NCBI GenBank assembly: GCA_045640165.1
Contig: JAZUEK010000058.1
Location: forward strand, 1 to 34,765
Reading direction: 5' to 3'
Source: RGIG426 sp045640165
Lineage (GTDB): Bacteria > Bacillota > Clostridia > Oscillospirales > Acutalibacteraceae
Length of the DNA: 34,765 nt
Positions 15,428 through 21,947 of the stretch are shown piece by piece. Positions within the stretch are counted from its first letter, which is position 1; every line of letters starts with the position of its first letter. The notes beneath the pieces are model-generated. The model saw only the letters and a program-made list of their open reading frames with translations, did no database searches and was not told where the DNA came from. The position numbers and the translations under genes are program-made.

Positions 15428-17299
15428 TTACCCCTCCTTTTCGAGTTGACGTTCTAAGAAAACGACCGCGAGCGGCGGAAGTGTCAGTTCCGCCGATTGG
15501 TCAAAACCGTGAGACGGAACGGTTTCGGTGGAAAGCGGCTCGTTTCGGAATCCCTCGCCACCGAACGCTTGGTCATCGGTGGAGAACACCGTGTGCCACG
15601 TGCCGGAAGCCGGCAAACCGATGCGATAGTGTTCGCGCGCGACGGGAGTGAAATTACACACCGCGACGAGTTCGTTTCCCGTTTTGTCGCGACGGGCGAA
15701 CGCGACGACGCTTTGCGCCGCATCGTCCGGCACAATCCACGAAAACCCGTCCCAGTCAAAATCGTTGCCCCAAAGGGCGGAATGGTCGAGGTAAAAGCGG
15801 TTGAGCGCTTTCGTGAATTCGTGGAACGTTTTGTGGGCCGGATAGTCGAGCAAAAACCAGTCGAGTGGGGCTTTGAAATCCCATTCTTTGAACTGGCCGA
15901 ACTCGTTGCCCATAAAGGTCAATTTTTTGCCGGGATGCGCCATTGTATAGGCGGCAAAGGCGCGCGCGCCGGCAAATTTTTCTTCGTAACTGCCCGGCAG
16001 TTTGTCGAGCAGGGATTTTTTGCCGTGGACCACCTCGTCGTGGGACAGCGGCAAAATGAAATTCTCCGAAAAAGCATAGAAGAACGAGAACGTCAGGCTA
16101 TGGTGGTTGTCCTTGCGGAAGAGGGGATCGAGGGCCATATAGCGGAGCGTATCGTTCATCCAGCCCATATTCCATTTGTAGTTAAAACCGAGTCCGCCGG
16201 CATCGACCGGACGGGAGACGAGCGGCCACGCGGTGGATTCTTCCGCGACCATCAGTGTGTTGGGAAACGCGCCGAATACCGCGGTGTTGAGCCGTTGCAA
16301 AAAGGCGACTGCCTCTAAATTTTCGTTGCCGCCGTGTTGATTTTTCACCCACTGACCGGGTTTTCTGCCGTAGTCGAGATAAAGCATCGAGGCGACCGCG
16401 TCCACGCGAATGCCGTCGATGTGGTATTGCTCAAGCCAGAAAAGCGCGGAGGAGATGAGAAAACTTTGCACCTCGTTTTTGCCGTAGTCAAACACGCAGG
16501 TGCCCCATTCTTTATGCTCGCCTTTTTTGGGGTCGGCGTATTCGTAAAGCGCCGTGCCGTCAAAGCGGTAGAGCCCTTGTTCATCCTTGGGGAAGTGGGC
16601 CGGCACCCAGTCCATGATGACGCCGAGACCGGCGTTGTGGAGCACGTCCACAAAGTGCATAAAATCGTGGGGCGTGCCGAAACGAGAGGTGGGGGCAAAG
16701 TAGCCGGTTACCTGATAGCCCCACGAGCCGTCGAACGGAAATTCGGTCAGCGGCAACAATTCCACGTGGGTATAGCCCATCTCTTTTGCGTAGGCGGCAA
16801 GCTCGGTGGCGGCTTGTTCATAGGAGAGGACGTCGCCGTTTTGTTGCTGTCGCCACGAGCCGAGATGCACCTCGTAGATGTTGAGCGGAATATCGTAGAC
16901 CGAGCGTTTTTCTTTTTCCGTCTGCCACGCATCGTCTTGCCACGCATAGCCCTCTAAATCAAAAAGCTTCGAGGCGGTGCCGGGGCGCGTTTCAAAATGG
17001 GTGGCGAACGGGTCGGCTTTCATCACGGTTTTGCCGTTTTGTTGTACAATGGCGTATTTGTAAGAGGTGAACGTGGGGAAATCGTCGCACACGAGTTCCC
17101 ACGCGCCGTCTTCTAAACGGGCGAGCGGCAGTGCGTTCGGTTGCCAGTCGTTAAAATCGCCGACAAGCGAGACGGCACGGGCGGCAGGCGCATAGACGCA
17201 AAAACGGCGTTTTCCGTCCGGCGTTTTGTGGTTGCCGAAGCGCTGATAGGCGTGGGTGTCGATGCCGTCTAATGTGACGGGGGATTGCTTGTCGTTCAT
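15428..17299 (-). CDS. glgB: 1,4-alpha-glucan branching enzyme
   Basis: A 623-residue GH13 branching enzyme that moves oligoglucan chains to alpha-1,6 branch points. It has an N-terminal CBM48 domain (residues about 25-115, RRFCVYAPAARAVSLVGDFNDW), the catalytic (beta/alpha)8 barrel and a C-terminal all-beta domain. The nucleophile is D300 in DGIRVDAVASMLYLDY, the acid/base is in VAEEST (353-354), and the transition-state aspartate is in LSHDEVVHGK. The frame is open to 17383, but the ATG at 17299 follows AAGGAGG by 7 nt and lies downstream of the operon promoter, so it is the start. First gene of glgBCDA. Confidence 0.95.
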   Translation of the reverse strand: MNDKQSPVTLDGIDTHAYQRFGNHKTPDGKRRFCVYAPAARAVSLVGDFNDWQPNALPLARLEDGAWELVCDDFPTFTSYKYAIVQQNGKTVMKADPFATHFETRPGTASKLFDLEGYAWQDDAWQTEKEKRSVYDIPLNIYEVHLGSWRQQQNGDVLSYEQAATELAAYAKEMGYTHVELLPLTEFPFDGSWGYQVTGYFAPTSRFGTPHDFMHFVDVLHNAGLGVIMDWVPAHFPKDEQGLYRFDGTALYEYADPKKGEHKEWGTCVFDYGKNEVQSFLISSALFWLEQYHIDGIRVDAVASMLYLDYGRKPGQWVKNQHGGNENLEAVAFLQRLNTAVFGAFPNTLMVAEESTAWPLVSRPVDAGGLGFNYKWNMGWMNDTLRYMALDPLFRKDNHHSLTFSFFYAFSENFILPLSHDEVVHGKKSLLDKLPGSYEEKFAGARAFAAYTMAHPGKKLTFMGNEFGQFKEWDFKAPLDWFLLDYPAHKTFHEFTKALNRFYLDHSALWGNDFDWDGFSWIVPDDAAQSVVAFARRDKTGNELVAVCNFTPVAREHYRIGLPASGTWHTVFSTDDQAFGGEGFRNEPLSTETVPSHGFDQSAELTLPPLAVVFLERQLEKEG

Positions 17300-17354
17300 A
17301 TGGCCGCCTCCTTTCGATGCTCGTCCCAAAAAGACTATGCGTTTTGTTGGGCTC

Positions 17355-17383
17355 ATTATACCAATTTTTTCCGGCTTTTGCAA
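17355..17383 (-). promoter_or_regulatory. Sigma-A promoter of the glgBCDA operon
   Basis: Minus-strand TTGCAA (17378-17383), 17-bp spacer, perfect TATAAT (17355-17360). The leader to glgB is about 50 nt. It diverges from the rpsO promoter about 95 bp away. That gap is AT-rich and contains the small palindrome TTTTTCG-A-CGAAAAA at 17419-17433. Confidence 0.78.
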
Positions 17384-17478
17384 GGGTTTCGCAAAGGAAC
17401 TACCATAAGTTTGTCCGATTTTTCGACGAAAAAGTGGCGAAAAGTCGAAAAAAATTTCCCTTTATATAAAAATTTTAC

Positions 17479-17507
17479 TTTACAAATCGGAAATCGCGTG
17501 CTATACT
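17479..17507 (+). promoter_or_regulatory. Sigma-A promoter of rpsO
   Basis: TTTACA (17479-17484) and TATACT (17502-17507) with a 17-bp spacer. The stretch just upstream is almost pure A/T (TTTATATAAAAATTTTA), as in UP elements of strong ribosomal-protein promoters. Confidence 0.8.
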
Positions 17508-17513
17508 GATTCG

Positions 17514-17632
17514 GCAAGCGAAATTTTGCGCTTGGTTTATCCCTTTACACGGGCGGCGGAGAATGCCCCTTTGGGGAGTCCCTTTCCCCGTTCTGTGTTT
17601 GGCGGAAATTTTAACAAAAGGAGGACAAACAA
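17514..17632 (+). promoter_or_regulatory. Structured 5' leader of rpsO, candidate S15 autoregulatory element
   Basis: The leader of about 115 nt can fold a first hairpin (CAAGCG 17515-17520 with CGCTTG 17529-17534). It then offers competing pairings: CCCC 17556-17559 with GGGG 17563-17566, or GGGGA 17563-17567 with TCCCC 17585-17589. GGGC at 17541-17544 can also pair with GCCC at 17555-17558. Mutually exclusive stems upstream of a ribosomal-protein gene fit the known habit of S15 to repress its own translation. No named S15-leader class was recognised. Confidence 0.4.
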
Positions 17633-17899
17633 ATGCTTCTGCCCGAAGAGAAAACCGCTATTATGGCGGAGTACGCTACTCACGAGGGTGACACCGGTTC
17701 GCCGGAGGTTCAGATTGCCGTTTTGACCAAACGCATCAACGACCTCACCGAGCACCTCAAAGTGCACAAAAAGGACCACCACTCCCGTCGCGGCCTGCTG
17801 AAGATGGTCGGTCATCGCCGTAACCTCTTGAACTATCTTGCGAAAAAAGATATCAACCGTTACCGCGCGATCGTCGAGAAACTCGGCCTGCGTAAGTAA
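17633..17899 (+). CDS. rpsO: Ribosomal protein S15
   Basis: An 88-residue S15 of normal length that binds the 16S rRNA central-domain three-way junction early in 30S assembly. Family motifs: the GDTGSPEVQIAVLTKRI helix start, HKKDHHSRRGLL and the GHRRNLLNYL helix, ending in KLGLRK. An AAAGGAGG box precedes the ATG. It is followed by pnp, the common bacterial rpsO-pnp arrangement. Confidence 0.98.
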   Translation: MLLPEEKTAIMAEYATHEGDTGSPEVQIAVLTKRINDLTEHLKVHKKDHHSRRGLLKMVGHRRNLLNYLAKKDINRYRAIVEKLGLRK

Positions 17900-17907
17900 G
17901 AAACCTC

Positions 17908-17948
17908 GATAAGGCAGGCGGCACTGTTCCGCCTGCCTTATCCTCTTT
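17908..17948 (+). terminator. Strong hairpin between rpsO and pnp
   Basis: A perfect 14-bp stem (17908-17921 with 17929-17942; core AAGGCAGGCGG/CCGCCTGCCTT) with a 7-nt loop lies 8 nt after the rpsO stop. The following tract CTCTTTCC is only moderately T-rich. It may therefore be a partial terminator or a 3'-end stabilising stem that lets some transcription continue into pnp, as known for the E. coli locus. Confidence 0.65.
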
Positions 17949-17985
17949 CCAAGGTCAACCGGGTGTTTTGCGATTTTAGCGATGA

Positions 17986-18015
17986 AACGAGCGCCGCACT
18001 GCTTGCGGCGACGTT
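17986..18015 (+). promoter_or_regulatory. Hairpin in the pnp leader
   Basis: A 7-bp stem CGCCGCA/TGCGGCG (17992-17998 with 18004-18010) is extended by AACG/CGTT across a small internal loop. It lies about 60 nt upstream of pnp. In E. coli a pnp leader stem is cut by RNase III and then used by PNPase to repress its own synthesis. Whether this hairpin serves the same role is inference. No convincing separate pnp promoter was found. Confidence 0.35.
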
Positions 18016-18077
18016 GGTTTTATTGCTAATAATCGTGTGACACCCCGAAAATATTATTTTTATCGGAGGTAACAACT

Positions 18078-20261
18078 ATGTTCGAAAACGAAAGAGTATT
18101 CGAAACCACTCTTGCCGGTCGTCCGCTCGTGGTCGAAACCGGCAAACTGGCGCAGTTGTCCGGCGGCTCCTGCCTCGTCCGTTACGGCGAGACGGTGGTG
18201 CTTTGCAACGTGACCGCTTCCGCCAAACCGCGTGACGGCGTGGATTTCTTCCCGCTTTCCGTGGACTACGAAGAAAAACTGTACGCCGTCGGCCGCATTC
18301 CGGGCAGCTTCCTGCGCCGCGAAGGCCGTCCGACCGAAAAGGCCATTCTCACGTCCCGTGTGATTGACCGCCCGATTCGTCCGCTGTTCCCGAAAGATAT
18401 GCGCAACGACGTGAGCGTCGTCTGCACCGTGATGTCGGTGGATCCGGACTGCCCGCCGGAGACGACGGCGATGATCGGCGCGTCCATCGCGATTTCCATT
18501 TCGGATATCCCGTGGGCCGGCCCGATTTCCGGCGTTGTGGTCGGTCTTGTTGACGGCGAGTACGTCATCAACCCGACTGCCGAGCAGGAAAAAGTGTCGG
18601 ATATGCACGTCACTGTCGCTTCCACCGAGGAACTCGTCGCGATGATTGAGGCCGGTGCGAACGAGGTGGACAACGACACCATGTTCAACGGCATTATGGC
18701 CGGTCACGAGGCGAACCAAGCCATCGTTCGCTTCATCAAAGACATTCAAGCGGAAATCGGCAAACCGAAATTCCCGTTTGTGTCGAACGATCCGGATCCG
18801 GAGATGTTCGAAGCGATTAAAGAGTTCGCCATCGAAGACGTGCGCGCCGCGCTCGACACCGATGACAAACGTATCCGCGATGAGCGCCTCATTCCGGTGT
18901 ACGACAAAGTGCATGCGCAGTTCGACGAGCAATACGCCGAGCAAATCGAGAAAATCGACGAGTGCCTCTACAAATTGCAGAAATACGTCGTGCGCCGCTG
19001 GCTGCTTGACGACGGCAAACGCGTGGACGGTCGCGGCATCAACGAGATGCGTCCGCTCGCGTCCGAGGTTGGCATTCTGCCGCGTACCCACGGTTCGGGC
19101 CTCTTCACCCGTGGCCAGACCCAGGTGCTCACTACCGTGACCCTCGGTTCTTCGAAAGACGCGCAGCTGCTTGACGGTATCGACGACGAGACCGAAAAAC
19201 GCTATATGCATCACTACAACTTCCCGTCCTACTCGGTGGGCGAAACCCGTCCGTCGCGTGGCCCGGGTCGCCGCGAAATCGGTCACGGTGCTTTGGCGGA
19301 GCGCGCGCTCGTGCCGGTGCTGCCGAGCATTGAGGAGTTCCCGTACACCATGCGCCTTGTGAGCGAGGTGCTGTCTTCCAACGGTTCGACGTCGCAGGCT
19401 TCTATCTGCGGTTCCACCCTCGCCCTTATGGACGCCGGTGTGCCGATTAAAGCGCCGGTTGCCGGCATCTCCTGCGGTCTTATCAGCGAGGGCGACCGCT
19501 TCATGACCATGGTTGATATCCAAGGTCTTGAAGACTTCTTCGGTGATATGGACTTCAAAGTGGGCGGTACCAAAAAAGGTATCACCGCGATTCAGATGGA
19601 CCTGAAAGTGCACGGTTTGACTCCGGCTATCATCCGCGAGGCGCTGGACAAAACCTACACCGCGCGCTGCTACATCCTCGACGAGGTTATGCTGAAAGCC
19701 ATTCCGGAAGTTCGTCCGGAACTGTCCAAATGGGCGCCGAAAATGCTCTCCACCAAAATCGACGTGGACAAAATCCGCGAGGTTATCGGTAAGGGCGGCG
19801 CGGTTATCCAAAAAATCTGCGCCGACTGCAACTGCACCATCGACGTGCAGGAAGACGGTCAGGTGTTCATCTCGGCGGTCAACACCGACGATGCGCGCCG
19901 TGCGCTCGCTATCGTTGAGACCATCGCCAAAGACCCCGAAATCGGCGCGATTTACAAAGGTCGCGTGACCCGTCTTATGACGTTCGGTGCGTTTGTGGAG
20001 ATTGCGCCGGGTAAAGAGGGTCTTGTGCACATCAGCAAACTCGATATCCGCCGCGTCGAAACCGTTGAGGACGTTGTGTCCGTCGGTGACGAGGTGATCG
20101 TGAAAGTGGTCGAAATCGACGAGCAAGGCCGCATCAACCTGTCTCGCCGCGATGCGCTCATCGAGGTCGAGGGTCTTGTGCCGGAAGAGCCGGAAGAGCC
20201 CCGTCCGCCGCGCCGCGAAGGTGGTCGCCGTGACGGTGGTCGCCGTCCGCAACGCCGCTGA
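18078..20261 (+). CDS. pnp: Polyribonucleotide nucleotidyltransferase (PNPase)
   Basis: A 727-residue phosphorolytic 3'-5' exoribonuclease of the RNA degradosome. Domain order: RNase PH 1 (about 10-145), helical domain (about 150-235), RNase PH 2 (about 325-540), KH (about 555-615, VIGKGG) and S1 (about 625-700, YKGRVTRLMTFGAFVEI). Catalytic and phosphate-binding segments are intact: VLSSNGSTSQASICGSTLA and GDMDFKVGGTKKG. The tail after the S1 domain is short and very Arg/Gly-rich (RRREGGRRDGGRRPQRR-like), probably an extra RNA-contacting extension. A GGAGGT box precedes the ATG. Codon choice is strongly C-ending, as in rpsO and the lipoprotein gene at 30190, consistent with high expression. 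Confidence 0.97.
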   Translation: MFENERVFETTLAGRPLVVETGKLAQLSGGSCLVRYGETVVLCNVTASAKPRDGVDFFPLSVDYEEKLYAVGRIPGSFLRREGRPTEKAILTSRVIDRPIRPLFPKDMRNDVSVVCTVMSVDPDCPPETTAMIGASIAISISDIPWAGPISGVVVGLVDGEYVINPTAEQEKVSDMHVTVASTEELVAMIEAGANEVDNDTMFNGIMAGHEANQAIVRFIKDIQAEIGKPKFPFVSNDPDPEMFEAIKEFAIEDVRAALDTDDKRIRDERLIPVYDKVHAQFDEQYAEQIEKIDECLYKLQKYVVRRWLLDDGKRVDGRGINEMRPLASEVGILPRTHGSGLFTRGQTQVLTTVTLGSSKDAQLLDGIDDETEKRYMHHYNFPSYSVGETRPSRGPGRREIGHGALAERALVPVLPSIEEFPYTMRLVSEVLSSNGSTSQASICGSTLALMDAGVPIKAPVAGISCGLISEGDRFMTMVDIQGLEDFFGDMDFKVGGTKKGITAIQMDLKVHGLTPAIIREALDKTYTARCYILDEVMLKAIPEVRPELSKWAPKMLSTKIDVDKIREVIGKGGAVIQKICADCNCTIDVQEDGQVFISAVNTDDARRALAIVETIAKDPEIGAIYKGRVTRLMTFGAFVEIAPGKEGLVHISKLDIRRVETVEDVVSVGDEVIVKVVEIDEQGRINLSRRDALIEVEGLVPEEPEEPRPPRREGGRRDGGRRPQRR

Positions 20262-20281
20262 TTAAAAGGTATATATAATAG

Positions 20282-20319
20282 AACGCCCCTGCAACCGTGA
20301 GGTTGCAGGGGCGTTTTTT
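20282..20319 (+). terminator. Terminator after pnp
   Basis: A perfect 15-bp stem (20282-20296 with 20301-20315; core GCCCCTGCAACC/GGTTGCAGGGGC) has a GTGA tetraloop and a T6 run. Confidence 0.92.
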
Positions 20320-20340
20320 GTTGTTGTCGGAATTCAACGA

Positions 20341-20366
20341 GGGACGTCGAGGGCGCCGTCCCCTAC
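20341..20366 (-). repeat. REP-like palindrome D
   Basis: Minus-strand reading: GTAG, stem GGGACG, loop GCGCCCTCGA, stem CGTCCC. It has the stem of element C and the loop of element B. It stands alone between the pnp terminator and the XRE regulator terminator. Confidence 0.75.
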
Positions 20367-20393
20367 GGACGGAGATGAGTATATATAATGATA

Positions 20394-20427
20394 TAAAAAA
20401 CCGCGCACAAACAGTTGCGAGCGGTTA
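20394..20427 (-). terminator. Terminator of the XRE regulator gene
   Basis: On the minus strand an AACCGC/GCGGTT stem (20421-20426 with 20399-20404), with partial inner pairing, is followed by a T6 run. It overlaps the stop codon of the regulator gene. Confidence 0.6.
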
Positions 20428-20718
20428 GGTGGCCTTGGGAAGATTGAGGATTTTGGCAGCGGCGAGCGTGTCGAGTGGGGGAGAGAGTAATTCGTCAAGT
20501 GTGCGCTCAAGCGTTTTTGCGAGAATAACCAGTTCGATGTCGGTAACGAAGCGCTTGCCGGCTTCGATGCGCTGGATGGCGTTTTTGTCTACGTCGAGAC
20601 CGTTGAGTTGTAGTTTATCCGCTAATTTCCGTTGGGAGAGGTGCATTTCTTTGCGAAATTTTGTCACATTTTCGCCGCAAAGATTGTTCTTTCCATCTTC
20701 GGTTTTGTTGATAAACAC
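20425..20718 (-). CDS. XRE-family helix-turn-helix regulator
   Basis: A 97-residue protein with a single HTH_3 domain (about residues 18-77: FRKEMHLSQRKLADKLQ, then KNAIQRIEAGKR as the recognition-helix region, and ERTLDELL). The start is a GTG at 20716-20718 with AAGGAG 8 nt upstream. It is transcribed away from the pilin-like gene. A perfect TATAAT facing this gene (20763-20768) lies within the spacer of the pilin promoter, but has no good -35 box. The 29-bp palindrome at 20785-20813 lies just upstream, so this protein is the obvious candidate to bind it and to control both itself and the pilin. Its function is otherwise unknown. Confidence 0.85.
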   Translation of the reverse strand: MFINKTEDGKNNLCGENVTKFRKEMHLSQRKLADKLQLNGLDVDKNAIQRIEAGKRFVTDIELVILAKTLERTLDELLSPPLDTLAAAKILNLPKAT

Positions 20719-20748
20719 AAAAATTTCTCCTTTTTTGACATTTAGTGC

Positions 20749-20777
20749 TTGACACTTTTATCATTATATGCTACAAT
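20749..20777 (+). promoter_or_regulatory. Consensus sigma-A promoter of the pilin-like gene
   Basis: A perfect TTGACA (20749-20754) is 17 bp from TACAAT (20772-20777). The start of transcription would be near 20784, immediately before the 29-bp palindrome. A related TGACATTTAGTG sequence at 20736-20747 overlaps the upstream edge. Confidence 0.85.
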
Positions 20778-20784
20778 CACGGTA

Positions 20785-20813
20785 GAAAATGACATTCAGT
20801 GAATGTCATTTTC
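20785..20813. promoter_or_regulatory. Perfect 29-bp palindrome, probable operator for the XRE regulator
   Basis: Two 14-nt arms (GAAAATGACATTCA and TGAATGTCATTTTC) are perfectly inverted around a single G at 20799. It occupies roughly +1 to +30 of the pilin transcript. A bound repressor would block RNA polymerase, and if transcribed it would form a hairpin at the extreme 5' end of the mRNA. A partial copy (TGACATTTAGTGCTTGACA, 20736-20754, 14 of 19 positions alike) overlaps the -35 box. Binding by the adjacent XRE protein is inferred. Confidence 0.7.
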
Positions 20814-20889
20814 GAGAAAATTATGGATTTTCGGTTGTGCTGTGTCAATCCCGCGGACACCGAAAACAAAAGAAAAGGAGAAGTTCACT

Positions 20890-21348
20890 ATGAAAAAAAT
20901 GAACAAAAAAGGCTTTACCCTTATGGAGATGCTCATCGTTATCGCCATCATCGCCATCTTGATTGCCATCGCGATCCCGACCTTCACCTCTGCGCTTGAG
21001 AAATCCAAACAAAAAACCGACCTTGCCAACGCTCGCGCGCTGAAATCTCTCGTTGTCAGCGAATATATGTTGGCTGAAGAAGGCTGCATGTCCGGAATTT
21101 TCTCTTCGACTACTACTTCGGCGACTTTTTATCTTAACAAAAACGGTCAGGAGATTTTGACGACCGAGACTGATGGCGTTAAAACAGCGGTTACTACTGC
21201 GCCGACCGGCGATGATCATATGAAAGTTACCGCTAAATGGGATGGCGAGACCGGCGACACGAAAGGTGCTCCGATTTCCGTTACGATTTCCGATGCTGGC
21301 CTCGTGACCGCTGCTGTTCCGTCTGCTTTGATGACTGCGGAAGAATAA
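20890..21348 (+). CDS. Type IV pilin-like (prepilin) protein
   Basis: A 152-residue protein with a class III/type IV prepilin leader: MKKMNKKG followed by FTLMEMLIVIAIIAILIAIAIPTF, with cleavage and N-methylation expected between G8 and F9 and the conserved Glu at mature position 5. A helical stalk follows (SKQKTDLANARALKSLVV), then a Thr-rich variable head ending in ALMTAEE. The frame extends upstream to 20803, but the ATG at 20890 with AAGGAG fits the leader. No prepilin peptidase, assembly ATPase or platform gene is in the window, so the assembly machinery must be elsewhere. It could be a major pilin, or a pseudopilin of a competence or secretion system. It has its own strong promoter and probable operator. 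Confidence 0.85.
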   Translation: MKKMNKKGFTLMEMLIVIAIIAILIAIAIPTFTSALEKSKQKTDLANARALKSLVVSEYMLAEEGCMSGIFSSTTTSATFYLNKNGQEILTTETDGVKTAVTTAPTGDDHMKVTAKWDGETGDTKGAPISVTISDAGLVTAAVPSALMTAEE

Positions 21349-21430
21349 TTCTCCTCTTTGAGAATAGTATACCACAGTTTTTCGGTTTCAACTCAACCGA
21401 AAAGGCGGTAAAATTGCATAAGTTCTAAAA

Positions 21431-21476
21431 TCGGCGGAGAGTGGTGGATTGGCACTCTCCGCCGACTGCTTACTTT
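21431..21476 (+). terminator. Hairpin after the pilin-like gene
   Basis: A perfect 13-bp stem (21431-21443 with 21453-21465; core GGCGGAGAGTG/CACTCTCCGCC) with a 9-nt loop is followed by a modest T-rich stretch (CTTACTTTT). A second 9-bp stem, TTTTCGGTT/AACCGAAAA, lies upstream at 21379-21403. Together they probably end or attenuate the pilin transcript before the two small XRE genes. Confidence 0.55.
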
Positions 21477-21498
21477 TCGGAAAGGAGACGCTTTTTTG

Positions 21499-21717
21499 AT
21501 GAACTATCGTAACCGTATGCGCGAACAGCGGAAATGTCACGCGCTGACTCAAGCGGATATCGGCAAAGTGTTACGGCGCACCCAACAAGGATATAACCAC
21601 ATCGAAACGGGCCGCGCGGAACTGAAAATTGACGATTTGATTTGCTTGTGTCGGCTTTACGGCGTCTCCGCGGATTATATGCTCGGGCTGACCGATACAC
21701 CGCAACGCGATGGATGA
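21499..21717 (+). CDS. Small XRE-family HTH protein (first of tandem pair)
   Basis: A 72-residue protein that is almost only an HTH_3 domain: MREQRKCHALTQADIGKVL, the recognition region TQQGYNHIETGRAEL, and the common YGVSADYMLGLTD end. AAAGGAG lies upstream. The ATG at 21499 is chosen, but the TTG directly before it (21496) is better spaced and may be used. Its last codons overlap the next XRE gene by 8 nt. No effector domain is present, so it may be a DNA-binding dimer on its own. No clear promoter was found between the pilin gene and this one. Confidence 0.75.
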   Translation: MNYRNRMREQRKCHALTQADIGKVLRRTQQGYNHIETGRAELKIDDLICLCRLYGVSADYMLGLTDTPQRDG

Positions 21718-21913
21718 GCGATATATGACCGGATTGCGACCGGCACGTATGGCAAAAGGGCTGACCCAACAACGGGTCGCCACGGACTTGCATATTTCGC
21801 GCGAAGCATTGTCGTATTATGAAAACGGATTGCGTGACCCGAGTGTGTCTATGCTTGTGAAAATGAGCCGGTATTTCGGCGTGAGTGTGGACGAATTGAT
21901 TGGCATAAAATAA
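21710..21913 (+). CDS. Small XRE-family HTH protein (second of tandem pair)
   Basis: A 67-residue single HTH_3 domain: RMAKGLTQQRVATDLHISREALSYYENGLRDPS, ending FGVSVDELIGIK. It overlaps the preceding gene by 8 nt with no separate ribosome binding site visible, which suggests translational coupling. Met6 is an alternative start. The two tandem proteins are similar in design but clearly diverged in the recognition helix, so they are not a recent duplication. Function unknown. Confidence 0.72.
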   Translation: MDERYMTGLRPARMAKGLTQQRVATDLHISREALSYYENGLRDPSVSMLVKMSRYFGVSVDELIGIK

Positions 21914-21944
21914 GCCGCATCATCCAAGGATGATGCGGCTTTTG
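21912..21944. terminator. Convergent terminator between the XRE pair and the RAYT gene
   Basis: A long near-perfect inverted repeat (AAGCCGCATCATCC 21912-21925 with its complement at 21928-21941) has a T4 run on the plus strand and a T-rich tract on the minus strand. It can serve both the XRE genes and the minus-strand transposase gene. Confidence 0.75.
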
Positions 21945-21947
21945 TGT

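Noticed and set aside
18000..18050. Possible separate pnp promoter (TTGCGG, 18 bp, TAATAA)
   Set aside because: Both boxes are poor matches and the -35 lies in the leader hairpin. Read-through from rpsO is the simpler explanation.
18060..20252. 730-codon open frame on the minus strand opposite pnp
   Set aside because: The plus-strand protein is an unmistakable PNPase. The antisense frame is open only because of codon bias, is rich in His/Arg/Phe, and has no recognisable domain.
20803..20889. N-terminal extension of the pilin-like gene from the ATG at 20803
   Set aside because: It would begin inside the palindrome with no ribosome binding site and would place 29 unrelated residues before the prepilin leader.
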